DNA of 64,000 nt. Origin: Blastococcus aggregatus. GTDB taxonomy: Bacteria; Actinomycetota; Actinomycetes; Mycobacteriales; Geodermatophilaceae. The notes under the pieces were generated by a model. The model had not been told where the DNA came from and searched no databases. It saw only the letters and a list, made by a program, of their open reading frames with translations. The position numbers were made by a program, and so were the translations under genes. Below, piece after piece: positions 10,415 through 19,201 of the stretch (the stretch's first letter is position 1; the number at the start of each line of letters is the position of its first letter). The DNA lies in the NCBI RefSeq assembly GCF_900221005.1, contig NZ_OBQI01000003.1, forward strand, positions 62,001-126,000, given 5' to 3'.

Positions 10415-12810
10415 CGGAGGGGCGGGCGACCTTCCCCATCGAGCCGTGGTCCCTCACCGAGGTGGGGCTGGACCACGCCTCGCTGGGCGTACACGAGTCG
10501 GTGTTCGCGCTGGCCAACGGGCACATCGGCATGCGCGGCTCGTTCGACGAGGGCGAGCCGGTCGTCGTCCCGGGCACGTACCTCAACGGCTTCTACGAGG
10601 AGCGGCCGCTGCCCTACGCCGAAGCCGGCTACGGGTATCCCGAGCAGGGGCAGACGGTCGTCAACGTCACCGACGGCAAGCTCATCCGGCTGCTGGTGAA
10701 GGACTCGCCGCTGGACCTCAACTACGGCGAGATCCTCGAGCACCGGCGCACCCTCGACCTGCGCGCGGGGGTGCTGCGGCGGATCACCGAGTGGCGCTCA
10801 CCGGGTGGCCGCAGCGTCCGGGTCACCAGCACCCGGCTGGTGTCGCTGGCCCGCCGCTCGATCGCCGCGATCGAGTACCAGGTGGAGGTCATCGACGACC
10901 TCGGCGACCTGTACGTGGCGCTGCAGTCCGACCTGCTGGCCAACGAGGTGGGCCACGGCGACAGCGACGACCCGCGCGCGGCGGCGAACCTGAGCCGGCC
11001 GCTGCAGGCGGAGTTCTCCGTCGGCCGCGGCCGACGCGCCGTGCTGGTGCACCAGACGGCGCGGAGCCGGCTGCGGATGGCGGCCGGGATGGACCACGTC
11101 GTGGAGATCCCGGACAGCAGCACCGAGGACATCCTGGCCAACGGCGACCTCGCCCGGTACACGCTGGCCGCGCGCATCCCGCCGGGCGGATCGCTGAAGC
11201 TGGTCAAGTTCCTCGCCTACGGCTGGTCCTCCCGCCGTTCCGGAGCGGCGCTGCGCGACCAGGTCGAGGCTGCGCTGGCGACCGCGAAGTTGGCCGGGTT
11301 CGACCGGCTGATGCGAGAGCAGCGCGACCTGCTCGACCAGCACTGGGACGAGGCCGACGTCGAGATCGAGGGCGACGACGAGCTGCAGCAGGCCGTCCGG
11401 GTGGGCATGTTCCACGTCCTGCAGGCCGGCCTGCGCGGTGAGCGCCAGCCCATCCCGGCCAAGGGCCTGACCGGGCCCGGCTACGACGGGCACACGTTCT
11501 GGGACACCGAGACCTACGTGCTCCCGGTGCTGACCTACACGGCGCCGGAGGCCGCCCGCGACGCGCTGCGCTGGCGGCACTCGATCCTGGAGCTGGCCCG
11601 GGAACGGGCGCGGGTGCTCGGCCTGCGCGGTGCGGTCTTCCCGTGGCGCACCATCCGCGGCGAGGAGACCTCCGGGTACTGGCCGGCCGGCACCGCCGCC
11701 TTCCACATCAACGCCGACATCGCCGACGCCGTCGTCCGCTACCTCAACGCCACCGGCGACGACGACTTCGACCGCGACTTCGGCGCCGAGCTGCTCATCG
11801 AGACGGCGCGGCTGTGGGCGTCCCTGGGGCACTTCGACACCGAGCACGGGTTCCGCATCGACGGCGTGACCGGGCCCGACGAGTACACGGCCGTGGTGGA
11901 CAACAACGTCTTCACCAACCTCATGGCGCAGCGCAACCTGCGCGAGGCGGCACGGGCCGTGACCCGGCAGCCCGACGTCGCCGGCCGGCTCCAGGTCTCC
12001 GCGGACGAGGTGGAGGTGTGGCTGCGCGCCGCGGCGCTGATGGCGGTGCCCTACGACACCCAGCGCGGCGTGCACATGCAGTCCGACGCGTTCACCCACC
12101 ACGAGGAGTGGGACTTCGCCGCCACGCCCACCGAGAACTACCCGCTGCTGCTGCACTACCCCTACTTCGAGATCTACCGGAAGCAGGTGGTGAAGCAGGC
12201 CGACCTCGTCATGGCCCTGCACCTGCGGGGGGACGCCTTCACGCTCGACGAGAAGATCGCGAACTTCGCCTACTACGAGGCGCGGACGACGCGGGACTCC
12301 TCCCTGTCGGCCAGCCAGCAGGGCGTCGTCGCCGCGGAGACGGGTCACCTGGACCTGGCCTACGACTACTGGGCCGAGGTGGCGCTCACCGACCTGCAGA
12401 ACCTGCACCACAACTCCGGGCACGGACTGCACATCGCCTCGCTGGCCGGGGGCTGGACGGTGGCGGTCGCCGGCTTCGGTGGCATGCGGGACCACGACGG
12501 CGCGCTCACCTTCGCCCCGCGGCTGCCCGGCCGGCTCACCCGGCTCCGGTTCCGGATGGTCTACCGGGGGCGCAAGCTGGTCGTCTCGGTGACCCCGACG
12601 ACGGTGACCTACCGGCTGGTCGACGGCGATCCGCTGGAGATCCGGCACCACGGCAGGCAGGTCATCGTCGACCACGCCGACCTGGTGCTGGACATCCCGC
12701 CGGCGCCGCAGGTCGAGCCGGTCACCCAGCCTCCGGGCTGCGAGCCCCGCCGGCGGCTGCGCGCCGGCACGCCGCCGCTGGAGCACCGGACCGTCTCCGA
12801 GCTGCACTAG
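10411..12810 (+). CDS. Glycoside hydrolase family 65 protein (disaccharide phosphorylase-like)
   Basis: 799 residues, the usual GH65 length: an N-terminal beta-sandwich (ESVFALANGHIGMRGSFDEG), a linker, the (alpha/alpha)6 barrel, and a C-terminal beta-sheet ending about residue 775. The general acid is E491 in GVTGPDEYTAVVDNN. KQVVKQADLVMAL and NSGHGLHIASLAGGW frame the phosphate/sugar site. In characterised phosphorylases the latter stretch reads T-x-E-G-I-H, so the H-G-L-H variant leaves phosphorolysis versus hydrolysis open. The likely substrate is an alpha-glucoside such as trehalose, maltose or kojibiose. The coupled beta-phosphoglucomutase-like HAD gene argues for phosphorolysis. The stop is 3 nt from the convergent M50 gene. 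Confidence 0.88.
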   Translation: MTEGRATFPIEPWSLTEVGLDHASLGVHESVFALANGHIGMRGSFDEGEPVVVPGTYLNGFYEERPLPYAEAGYGYPEQGQTVVNVTDGKLIRLLVKDSPLDLNYGEILEHRRTLDLRAGVLRRITEWRSPGGRSVRVTSTRLVSLARRSIAAIEYQVEVIDDLGDLYVALQSDLLANEVGHGDSDDPRAAANLSRPLQAEFSVGRGRRAVLVHQTARSRLRMAAGMDHVVEIPDSSTEDILANGDLARYTLAARIPPGGSLKLVKFLAYGWSSRRSGAALRDQVEAALATAKLAGFDRLMREQRDLLDQHWDEADVEIEGDDELQQAVRVGMFHVLQAGLRGERQPIPAKGLTGPGYDGHTFWDTETYVLPVLTYTAPEAARDALRWRHSILELARERARVLGLRGAVFPWRTIRGEETSGYWPAGTAAFHINADIADAVVRYLNATGDDDFDRDFGAELLIETARLWASLGHFDTEHGFRIDGVTGPDEYTAVVDNNVFTNLMAQRNLREAARAVTRQPDVAGRLQVSADEVEVWLRAAALMAVPYDTQRGVHMQSDAFTHHEEWDFAATPTENYPLLLHYPYFEIYRKQVVKQADLVMALHLRGDAFTLDEKIANFAYYEARTTRDSSLSASQQGVVAAETGHLDLAYDYWAEVALTDLQNLHHNSGHGLHIASLAGGWTVAVAGFGGMRDHDGALTFAPRLPGRLTRLRFRMVYRGRKLVVSVTPTTVTYRLVDGDPLEIRHHGRQVIVDHADLVLDIPPAPQVEPVTQPPGCEPRRRLRAGTPPLEHRTVSELH

Positions 12811-12813
12811 CGG

Positions 12814-13518
12814 TCAGGTGAGCAGCCAGCTGCCGCCCAGGAGCAGCGCCCCGACGTCGACGGCCAGGAAGAAGCCGACCCACACCACGCCGGGAATCCG
12901 GGTGAGCCGGGCCAGCTGGTCGGCGTCGGAGTCCGGTGCCCCCCGGTGCCGGCGGGCGGTCTGCAGCTCGAGGACGGCACGCGGCGCGGCCAGCAGCAGG
13001 AACCAGGTGATGAGCGCCGCGGCGGCGGCCTGACCCTCGGGCGGGAGCCACCACGTCCCGGCCAGCACCAGCCCGCCGCTGACCAGGACCGACCACAGGC
13101 CGTACCAGTTGCGGATCTGCACCAGCAGCAGCGCCAGGAGGGCGACCAGCCCCCACAGCAGCGCCACGGCCTGCCCGGCGGCGAGCAGGGCGGCCGCGCC
13201 CAGGCCGAAGAGACCGGGTCCGGTGTAGCCGGCGGCGCAGGTGAGCACCATGCCCGGACCGGTGGGCCGCCCGGAGGAGACCGTCACACCGGAGGTGTCC
13301 GAGTGCAGCCGGATGCCCGACAGCCGGCGGCCGGCGGCGAGCGCCACCATCCCGTGCGCACCCTCGTGCGCGATGGTCACCGCGTGCCGGGTGAGCCGCC
13401 ACAGCGGCGCGTAGAGGACCAGCAGCGCCGCCACGGCCGCCGCGCCGAGGAGCAGGGGAGTGGAGGGGTCGGGGGCGGGAGCGGTGACCCGGTCCCAGAT
13501 CCGGCCCGCCGCGTCCAC
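12814..13518 (-). CDS. M50 family metallopeptidase (membrane site-2 protease-like)
   Basis: 234 residues, six or so hydrophobic segments. The zinc motif HExxH is HEGAH at residues 51-55, in the second hydrophobic helix. A later NWYGLWSVLVSGG region probably supplies the third ligand region. It resembles the short M50B-like proteins common in actinobacteria and lacks PDZ and other regulatory domains. The substrate is unknown. GTG 13518 has no strong ribosome binding site (GGTTGACTGCCCGGC upstream). Convergent with the GH65 gene. Confidence 0.75.
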   Translation of the reverse strand: MDAAGRIWDRVTAPAPDPSTPLLLGAAAVAALLVLYAPLWRLTRHAVTIAHEGAHGMVALAAGRRLSGIRLHSDTSGVTVSSGRPTGPGMVLTCAAGYTGPGLFGLGAAALLAAGQAVALLWGLVALLALLLVQIRNWYGLWSVLVSGGLVLAGTWWLPPEGQAAAAALITWFLLLAAPRAVLELQTARRHRGAPDSDADQLARLTRIPGVVWVGFFLAVDVGALLLGGSWLLT

Positions 13519-13566
13519 GCCGGGCAGTCAACCGCACCGGCCCGGGAACGGCCGGCGGCTCACCGG

Positions 13567-13758
13567 TCAGTTCCCGGGCTTGACCGCCTTCCCCCGCTCG
13601 CGCTCGTCGTCGTCGGCCTCGTAGGCGCCGGGGACGGCCGCGGTGTCGCCGTCGTCGGTGCCGGGGGTGACCGGCTTGCGGATCAGGTCGTGCTGCCCCT
13701 GCGTGGGGGAGCCGCCCGGTTCGGAGTGCTCGTCGGTGTCGGGGCGGTGCTCGGTCAC
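13567..13758 (-). CDS. Small acidic hydrophilic protein, unknown
   Basis: 63 residues, rich in Asp, Glu, Gly and Pro, probably disordered (for example TEHRPDTDEHSEPGG at the start and AYEADDDERERGKAVKPGN at the end). I chose GTG 13758 because AGGAGG lies 4 nt upstream, an almost perfect ribosome binding site. The longer start at 13812 has none. I recognise no family and no cysteines or membrane segment. It sits between an M50 peptidase and a response regulator on the same strand. The strong ribosome binding site and codon bias argue that it is real. Confidence 0.6.
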   Translation of the reverse strand: MTEHRPDTDEHSEPGGSPTQGQHDLIRKPVTPGTDDGDTAAVPGAYEADDDERERGKAVKPGN

Positions 13759-13828
13759 GTGACCTCCTGGCGTCGTCGTCCCGGAGCGGCTACCCGCCGG
13801 CGTCCGGGTCAAAGCTGCTGCGTGAGGT

Positions 13829-14503
13829 TCAGGCCAGGCCGGCGTCGTGCACGACCAGTGCCACCTGCACGCGGTTGGCCGCCTCCAGCTTGGTGAGCAG
13901 CCGGGAGACGTGCGCCTTCACGGTGGCCACGCTCATGTAGGCCTCCGCGGCGATCTGCGCGTTGGACAGCCCGCGGCCGACGGCCAGCGCCACCTCGCGC
14001 TCGCGGTCGCTGAGGCGCTGCAGGAGCGCGAGGGCGGTCGCCCGGCGGTCGCCGGAGCCCGTCGGCGCGCCACCGGCGTCGGCGACGTGCGCCATCAGCT
14101 GGCGGGTCACGGTGGGGGAGAGCATCGGTTCCCCCGCCGCCACCCGCCGCACGGCGTCGACGATCGCGGCCGGCGGGGTGTCCTTGAGCAGGAAGCCGCT
14201 GGCCCCGGCGCGCAGCGCCCGGAGCACCGAGGCGTCGGCGTCGAACGTGGTGAGCACGATGACCTCCGGTCCGCCCGGGCGGGCACGCAGCCGTTCGGTG
14301 GCGGTCAGCCCGTCGACGTGCGGCATGCGGATGTCCATGAGGACGACGTCCGGCGCGTGCTCGGCCACGGCGGCGGACACGTCCGCGCCGTCCGCGGCCT
14401 CGCCGACCAGCACGCAGTCCCCGGAGCCGCCGAGCACCATGGCCAGCGCCGCGCGCACCAGGGGGTCGTCGTCCACGACGAGGACCCGGATCGCCCCGCT
14501 CAC
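13829..14503 (-). CDS. NarL/FixJ-type response regulator
   Basis: 224 residues. The receiver domain has the acidic pocket (VLVVDDDP), phosphoacceptor D57 in VVLMDIRMP, the Thr in VIVLTTFD and the Lys in GFLLKDTPP. A LuxR-type helix-turn-helix (LSDREREVALAVGRGLSNAQ, then IAAEAYMSVATVKAHVSRLL) occupies residues about 155-215. It is translationally coupled to the kinase gene upstream by a GTGA overlap (14500-14503). It probably controls the divergent ABC transporter at 15.9-17.6 kb, as in many actinobacterial clusters of this form. That is inference from position. Confidence 0.92.
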   Translation of the reverse strand: MSGAIRVLVVDDDPLVRAALAMVLGGSGDCVLVGEAADGADVSAAVAEHAPDVVLMDIRMPHVDGLTATERLRARPGGPEVIVLTTFDADASVLRALRAGASGFLLKDTPPAAIVDAVRRVAAGEPMLSPTVTRQLMAHVADAGGAPTGSGDRRATALALLQRLSDREREVALAVGRGLSNAQIAAEAYMSVATVKAHVSRLLTKLEAANRVQVALVVHDAGLA

Positions 14504-15789
14504 GTCTCCGCCGCCGGCTGGGGCTGCGGCAGCCACGCCCGGAGCCGGAACTCGCCGTCGGCGGTCCAGCCGTGCTCGAGCGTGCCGCCGGCGAGGCCGA
14601 CCCGCTCGATGAGGCCGACCAGGCCGGTGCCCGAACCCGGCAGCGGTGTTCCGGGGTCGGCGCTCAGCGACGCCGGGTTGGTCACCTCGACCTCGATGCC
14701 GGCGCCGGGCTCGGCCGTCACGCGGACGCAGGCGACCGTGCCCCCGGCGTGCTTGCGGACGTTGGTCAGCGCCTCCTGCACCACCCGGTAGACGGTGCGG
14801 CCGGTCATCGTCGGCACCGCCTCGACGTCGGGCACCCGGTACTCCATCCGCACCCGCAGCCCGGCCGCGCGGGACTCCTCGACCAGGTCGGCGAGGTCGG
14901 CGAGGGTCGGCTGCGGGCGGTCGGACAGCGCACCGTCGCCGGTGTCGCGCAGCACGCCGATCACCTCGCGCAGGTCCTCCAGGGCACCACGGGCGCTGGC
15001 CCGGATCACCCCGGCGGCCCGGGCGACCTCCTCCGGTGCGGCGTCGGGGCGGTACTCCAGGGCGCCGGCGTGCATGCTCAGGAGCGACAGCCGATGGGCC
15101 AGCACGTCGTGCATCTCCCGGGCGATGCGGGTGCGCTCGAGCTGGCGGGCCTGGTCGACGCGCAGCCGCTGCTCGGTCTCCGCGCGCACGGCCCGGTCGC
15201 GCAGCGAGACGACGAGCTGCCGGCGGGCGCGCACGAACATCCCCCAGGCGACGACGGCGGCGGTCAGCACCACGCCGAGGGCCAGGGACAGCGGCCCGGG
15301 CAGGTCCGGGTCCGGGCGCAGGTGGTCGTAGACGAGGAAGGTGGCCAGGTTCAGCCCCGCCACCAGCAGCACCGTGCGCCAGGTGCGGTGCACGGCCACG
15401 GTGAACAACGCGACCAGGACGGCGACGCCGGCCATGGACGAGAACGCCCCGATCAGCGCCAGCACCGCCGCCACGGCCACCGGCCACCGCCGCCGTCCCC
15501 AGAGCAGCAGGCAGCCGGCCGCCCCCACGAGCAGATCGGTCGCGAGCAGGCCGTCCGACGGCGGGTCGGGGCGCGCGCTCGACTCGAGCAGCAGCAGGAG
15601 GCCCAGCCCGACCGCGGCCAGGAACACGACCAGGTCGACGAACCAGTCGCGCACCGACCGGCGCACCGGCCGCCTGCCGTCGACGTCGGCACCGGGGGAG
15701 AGGGAGTCGGCCAGGAGCAGGGCCGGGACGAGCGAGGGGTGGTCCACGCCCGGGTGCGACGGGGCCGGAGGCCGGACGGCGGTGCTCAC
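14500..15789 (-). CDS. Sensor histidine kinase (HisKA_3 type)
   Basis: 429 residues. About five membrane segments lie between residues 45 and 200 (FVDLVVFLAAVGLGLLLLLE; then VAVAAVLALIGAF; then LALGVVLTAAVVAWGMFV) with little extracellular loop, suggesting an intramembrane sensor. The dimerisation/phosphoacceptor helix ERTRIAREMHDVLAHRLSLL has H227. The ATPase domain shows VVQEALTNVRKHA (N box) and GTGLVGLIERV (G box). A leaderless -10 box lies 6 nt before the GTG, facing the ABC transporter genes. It phosphorylates the coupled response regulator. Confidence 0.92.
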   Translation of the reverse strand: MSTAVRPPAPSHPGVDHPSLVPALLLADSLSPGADVDGRRPVRRSVRDWFVDLVVFLAAVGLGLLLLLESSARPDPPSDGLLATDLLVGAAGCLLLWGRRRWPVAVAAVLALIGAFSSMAGVAVLVALFTVAVHRTWRTVLLVAGLNLATFLVYDHLRPDPDLPGPLSLALGVVLTAAVVAWGMFVRARRQLVVSLRDRAVRAETEQRLRVDQARQLERTRIAREMHDVLAHRLSLLSMHAGALEYRPDAAPEEVARAAGVIRASARGALEDLREVIGVLRDTGDGALSDRPQPTLADLADLVEESRAAGLRVRMEYRVPDVEAVPTMTGRTVYRVVQEALTNVRKHAGGTVACVRVTAEPGAGIEVEVTNPASLSADPGTPLPGSGTGLVGLIERVGLAGGTLEHGWTADGEFRLRAWLPQPQPAAET

Positions 15790-15795
15790 CCCAGC

Positions 15796-15801
15796 AGGCT
15801 A
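15796..15801 (-). promoter_or_regulatory. -10 box TAGCCT of the kinase-regulator operon
   Basis: On the minus strand TAGCCT (15801 to 15796) ends 6 nt before GTG 15789. No Shine-Dalgarno between. Confidence 0.55.
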
Positions 15802-15927
15802 CGGAGAGCGGCCGACCGACGGCAGCGACGAAGGTCTAGGACCGGGCGCGCGTTGTCGACCAAGGTCTGCGGCGGACCGCCGTCCGGCCGACGCGGGGGA
15901 GTGGGCCCGCGGGGGAGGGTGGTCCGC

Positions 15928-16850
<923 letters not shown>

Positions 16851-16854
<4 letters not shown>

Positions 16855-17645
16855 GCACCGCCACCCTCGCCCCGACCACGGCTCCGCGGGCGGGGGACGC
16901 CCCGGCGGCGCCGTCGCTGCTGCGGCTCGTCCGCGTGGAGCTCCGGAAGACCTACGACACCCGCGCCGGTTTCTGGCTGCTGCTGGTCGTCGCCCTGGCG
17001 GCGCTCACCGTCGTGACGCTGCAGATGCTCTTCGCCGAGGAGCCGGACAAGACCTTCGCGATGTTCGTCGGCACGACCCAGCTGCCGGTGAACCTGCTGC
17101 TGCCCGTCGTCGGCATCCTGCTGGTCACCAGCGAGTGGTCGCAGCGGACGGCCATGACGACGTTCACCCTGGTGCCGGCCCGCTCGCGGGTGCTCACCGC
17201 GAAGGTGATCGTCGGCGTGCTGCTCGGCCTGCTCGGGACCGTGGCCGCGCTGCTCGCCTCGGCCCTGGGGGCACTGCTCACGCCGATCCTGACGACCGAC
17301 GCGACGGACTGGGGGATCTCCGCCGGACACCTGGCACAGGTGGCCCTGCTTCAGGTGCTCACGATCCTCATCGGTGTCGCCTTCGGCATGCTGCTGCTCA
17401 GCTCACCGCTGGCGATCGTCCTGTACTTCGTGCTCCCGACGGTCGTGACGATCGTGGCCAACACCGTCGGCGCGCTCGCGTGGGTGCGGGACTGGCTCGA
17501 CCAGGCCACGACGATGGCGCCGATGTTCGAGGGCCTGCTGTCGAGCGGCGAGGACTGGGCGCGGCTGGCGACGACGGTGGCGCTGTGGCTGGTGGCGCCC
17601 ATGGTGGCCGGCTGGATCCGGATCATCCGCAGCGAGATCGGCTGA
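16851..17645 (+). CDS. ABC-2 type transporter, permease subunit
   Basis: 264 residues with six predicted membrane helices: FWLLLVVALAALTVVTLQML; LPVNLLLPVVGILLV; VIVGVLLGLLGTVAALLASA; VALLQVLTILIGVAFGMLLL; LAIVLYFVLPTVVTIVANTV; and the C-terminal VALWLVAPMVAGWIRII. The N-terminal amphipathic LVRVELRKTYDTRA is typical of ABC-2 permeases that contact the ATPase. It forms the transporter with the overlapping upstream gene. An inverted repeat (17668-17684) follows 22 nt after its stop. Confidence 0.88.
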
Positions 17646-17667
17646 CGCCGGCGCAGGGAGGGGTATC

Positions 17668-17684
17668 CGTCACTGTGACGTAAA
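17668..17684. repeat. Operator-like repeat, copy 1 (CGTCACTGTGACGTAAA)
   Basis: Contains the inverted repeat GTCAC-T-GTGAC. Read on this strand, CGTCACTGTGACGTAA differs at one position of 16 from the reverse complement of copy 2 (18303-18321), which has TTACGT arms on both sides. Likely a binding site for a dimeric regulator, TetR-type by its architecture (inference). Confidence 0.5.
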
Positions 17685-17926
17685 CCGGTCGATGCAGGCC
17701 GGGGAGTCCGGGTGGCGGAACGGGGCGCGACCCGGCACCCACTGCCGGCGGGTACCGCGATGCCGCGGTGGCCACACCGCGAGCGCTGTACGGGGCGGCC
17801 GCGCCAGGATCCGACGGCGGGACGCGAGATCGTGTGCTTCGCGTGCCGCCGTCGGTCCACCGCGGCGGAGGCGGGTCCGCGGGCGGGCGAGGGCCTCAGG
17901 AGCGGGGCTCCTCCGGATGAGTTGAC

Positions 17927-17940
17927 ATAATGTGCATTAT
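17927..17940. repeat. AT-rich palindrome ATAATG-TG-CATTAT
   Basis: A perfect 6-bp inverted repeat with a 2-nt centre, conspicuous in this very GC-rich DNA. It overlaps TTGACA (17922-17927) on the plus strand, and GATAAT on the minus strand. It looks like an operator over a promoter, but no gene starts nearby on either strand. Confidence 0.45.
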
Positions 17941-18302
17941 CGGCGCACTGGATGGGCGCCTGGAGAGGGGCCCGGGGCCGCCGGATCCGTCGGGCACTCG
18001 CGATCGCTCGACGTGACGCATCCGTCGTCCTCGTGCTGCGCATCCGCGACCGCTGCGCCCGCGGCCGGGTGGGCACCCGGTGTGCGTCGACGGCGCCGAC
18101 TGCGGTCGTCGGCGACCCCGGGCGGTCGTCCGCCGATGCTGCCCGCGCTCGACACCCCGGTGCGACTCCCCCGGGATGATCTTGTCGATGAGACGATCTT
18201 GATGGTCAGCCCGTCGGCCTGTCCGCGGACCGGTCCGGGGCCGGCGGACCGACGGAACGCCGCCCGCTTCGGCGCTCCCCCCCTCCAGCCACACCACCCG
18301 CA

Positions 18303-18321
18303 TTACGTAACAGTGACGTAA
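18303..18321. repeat. Operator-like repeat, copy 2 (TTACGTAACAGTGACGTAA)
   Basis: A 19-nt near-perfect palindrome: left arm TTACGTAAC, right arm GTGACGTAA, one mismatch per arm around a central A. It lies about 50 nt upstream of the -10 box of the small lipoprotein gene, so it could regulate that gene. A partial second copy lies 635 nt away (17668-17684). Confidence 0.55.
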
Positions 18322-18368
18322 GTGTGGCCATCGGGCGGGTTCGACGGGCGGTCCGGGCCGGGTGTTCG

Positions 18369-18374
18369 TAGGGT
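18369..18374 (+). promoter_or_regulatory. -10 box TAGGGT of the small lipoprotein gene
   Basis: TAGGGT ends 6 nt (CGGAGC) before ATG 18381. It is the main evidence besides the signal peptide that this short gene is expressed. Confidence 0.55.
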
Positions 18375-18380
18375 CGGAGC

Positions 18381-18614
18381 ATGCAGATCCGACGACCGCT
18401 CGCCGCTCTCCTGGCCGCTCTGGCGATCTTCGGTGGCGGTGCCACGATGACCGCGTGCTCGGCCGCCGGGACGGACCAGAACGACGGAACGACCGACGAC
18501 GACAGCGAGAACCGCGACGGCGACGACCCGGGCAGCGACGAGCAGGGCAACCTGCCGAACAACTCGGATCCGGACCAGGACAACCAGGACGACGACACGA
18601 CCGATCCGGACTGA
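18381..18614 (+). CDS. Small, extremely acidic lipoprotein
   Basis: 77 residues. A signal peptide with positive start (MQIRRPLAALLAALAIFGGG) is followed by a lipobox-like ATMTAC, so the cysteine at residue 26 would be lipidated. The mature part is about 50 residues made almost entirely of Asp, Glu, Asn, Gln, Gly, Ser and Thr (for example DDDSENRDGDDPGSDEQGN), with no hydrophobic core. It is disordered and may bind cations. No family recognised. The leaderless -10 box 6 nt upstream and the secretion signal support a real gene, and a 19-nt operator-like palindrome upstream suggests regulation. Confidence 0.6.
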   Translation: MQIRRPLAALLAALAIFGGGATMTACSAAGTDQNDGTTDDDSENRDGDDPGSDEQGNLPNNSDPDQDNQDDDTTDPD

Positions 18615-18635
18615 TCGGCCCGCACCGCCGGCGGG

Positions 18636-19037
18636 TCAGCCGCGTTCGGTGACCCAGAGCCGGTCGAGACGCCCGGTGGAGTGGACGAGGTCGGTGAGCG
18701 ACCGCTCGAGCTCGGCTTTCGTCGGCTTCTCGGTCAGGAGGGTCTGGACGTCCTCCAGTGCGCACCGCAGCTGGTAGAGCCGGTCCTGCAGCCCGTCGAG
18801 CTCTGCCCGGGACACCAGGACGACGTCGTCCGGCAGGCCGGCCTTCGCCGCCGCGGAGCGCTGCTCGTAGGCCCGCTGGCGGCAGGCCTGGCCGCAGTAC
18901 AGCCGAGGCCGCCCGACCGACCCCTGCTCGGGGAGGACGCGGCGACACCACCCGCACCGCCGGGCCTCGCCGCTCCCCCGGTTGGGTGCGGGGGAGATCG
19001 GGGGGTGCGTCACCGTGCCGGTCGCGTGCTGTGCCAC
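18636..19037 (-). CDS. Zinc-ribbon protein with C-terminal helix, unknown
   Basis: 133 residues. A treble-clef or ribbon-like motif CGWCRRVLPEQGSVGRPRLY, then CGQACRQRAYEQRS, gives the spacing C-x2-C-x17-C-x3-C (residues about 30-55). A long amphipathic helix follows (SRAELDGLQDRLYQLRCALE and beyond), probably a coiled coil. Similar small proteins are common in actinobacteria but I know no function. Nucleic-acid or protein binding is inference. I chose GTG 19037 because TAGCGT lies 8 nt upstream. GTG 19013 is possible. The 200-residue frame from 19241 has an implausible Arg-rich N-terminus. Confidence 0.65.
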   Translation of the reverse strand: MAQHATGTVTHPPISPAPNRGSGEARRCGWCRRVLPEQGSVGRPRLYCGQACRQRAYEQRSAAAKAGLPDDVVLVSRAELDGLQDRLYQLRCALEDVQTLLTEKPTKAELERSLTDLVHSTGRLDRLWVTERG

Positions 19038-19045
19038 GGAACGGC

Positions 19046-19051
19046 ACGCTA
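19046..19051 (-). promoter_or_regulatory. -10 box TAGCGT of the zinc-ribbon gene
   Basis: On the minus strand TAGCGT (19051 to 19046) ends 8 nt before GTG 19037. The spacing is at the long end of the series seen in this window. Confidence 0.45.
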
Positions 19052-19189
19052 GACGCCGCGGCCGACGGGAACCGGTGAACACGCCAGGGACACCCCGAAC
19101 CGCGATGCGGAGCGCTGACCAGCGGTCCTGCCGGGCGCTGCTGGGGACGCCCCGGCAGGGGGCCCGGAGCGAAGGTCCGCGGGGCTGAC

Positions 19190-19195
19190 TAGCGT
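19190..19195 (+). promoter_or_regulatory. -10 box TAGCGT of the glycerophosphodiesterase gene
   Basis: TAGCGT ends 6 nt (GTCGCT) before GTG 19202. Confidence 0.55.
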
Positions 19196-19201
19196 GTCGC
19201 T

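Larger units (their letters stand above)
17646..18368. other. Gene-free stretch with operator-like repeats
   Basis: About 720 nt with no credible gene. The open frames here have arginine-rich shadow compositions and no ribosome binding sites or leaderless -10 boxes. It holds two related inverted repeats near its ends (17668-17684 and 18303-18321) and an AT-rich palindrome at 17927-17940, described separately. It may be a remnant of a lost regulator gene or a large control region. Confidence 0.5.

Noticed and set aside
10798-12807. A 669-codon open frame antisense to the GH65 gene
   Set aside because: Same reason: composition follows codon third-position GC bias, no recognisable domain.
17932-18321. 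129-codon open frame inside the gene-free region
   Set aside because: No ribosome binding site or leaderless -10 box, no domain, and its codon usage is not gene-like.
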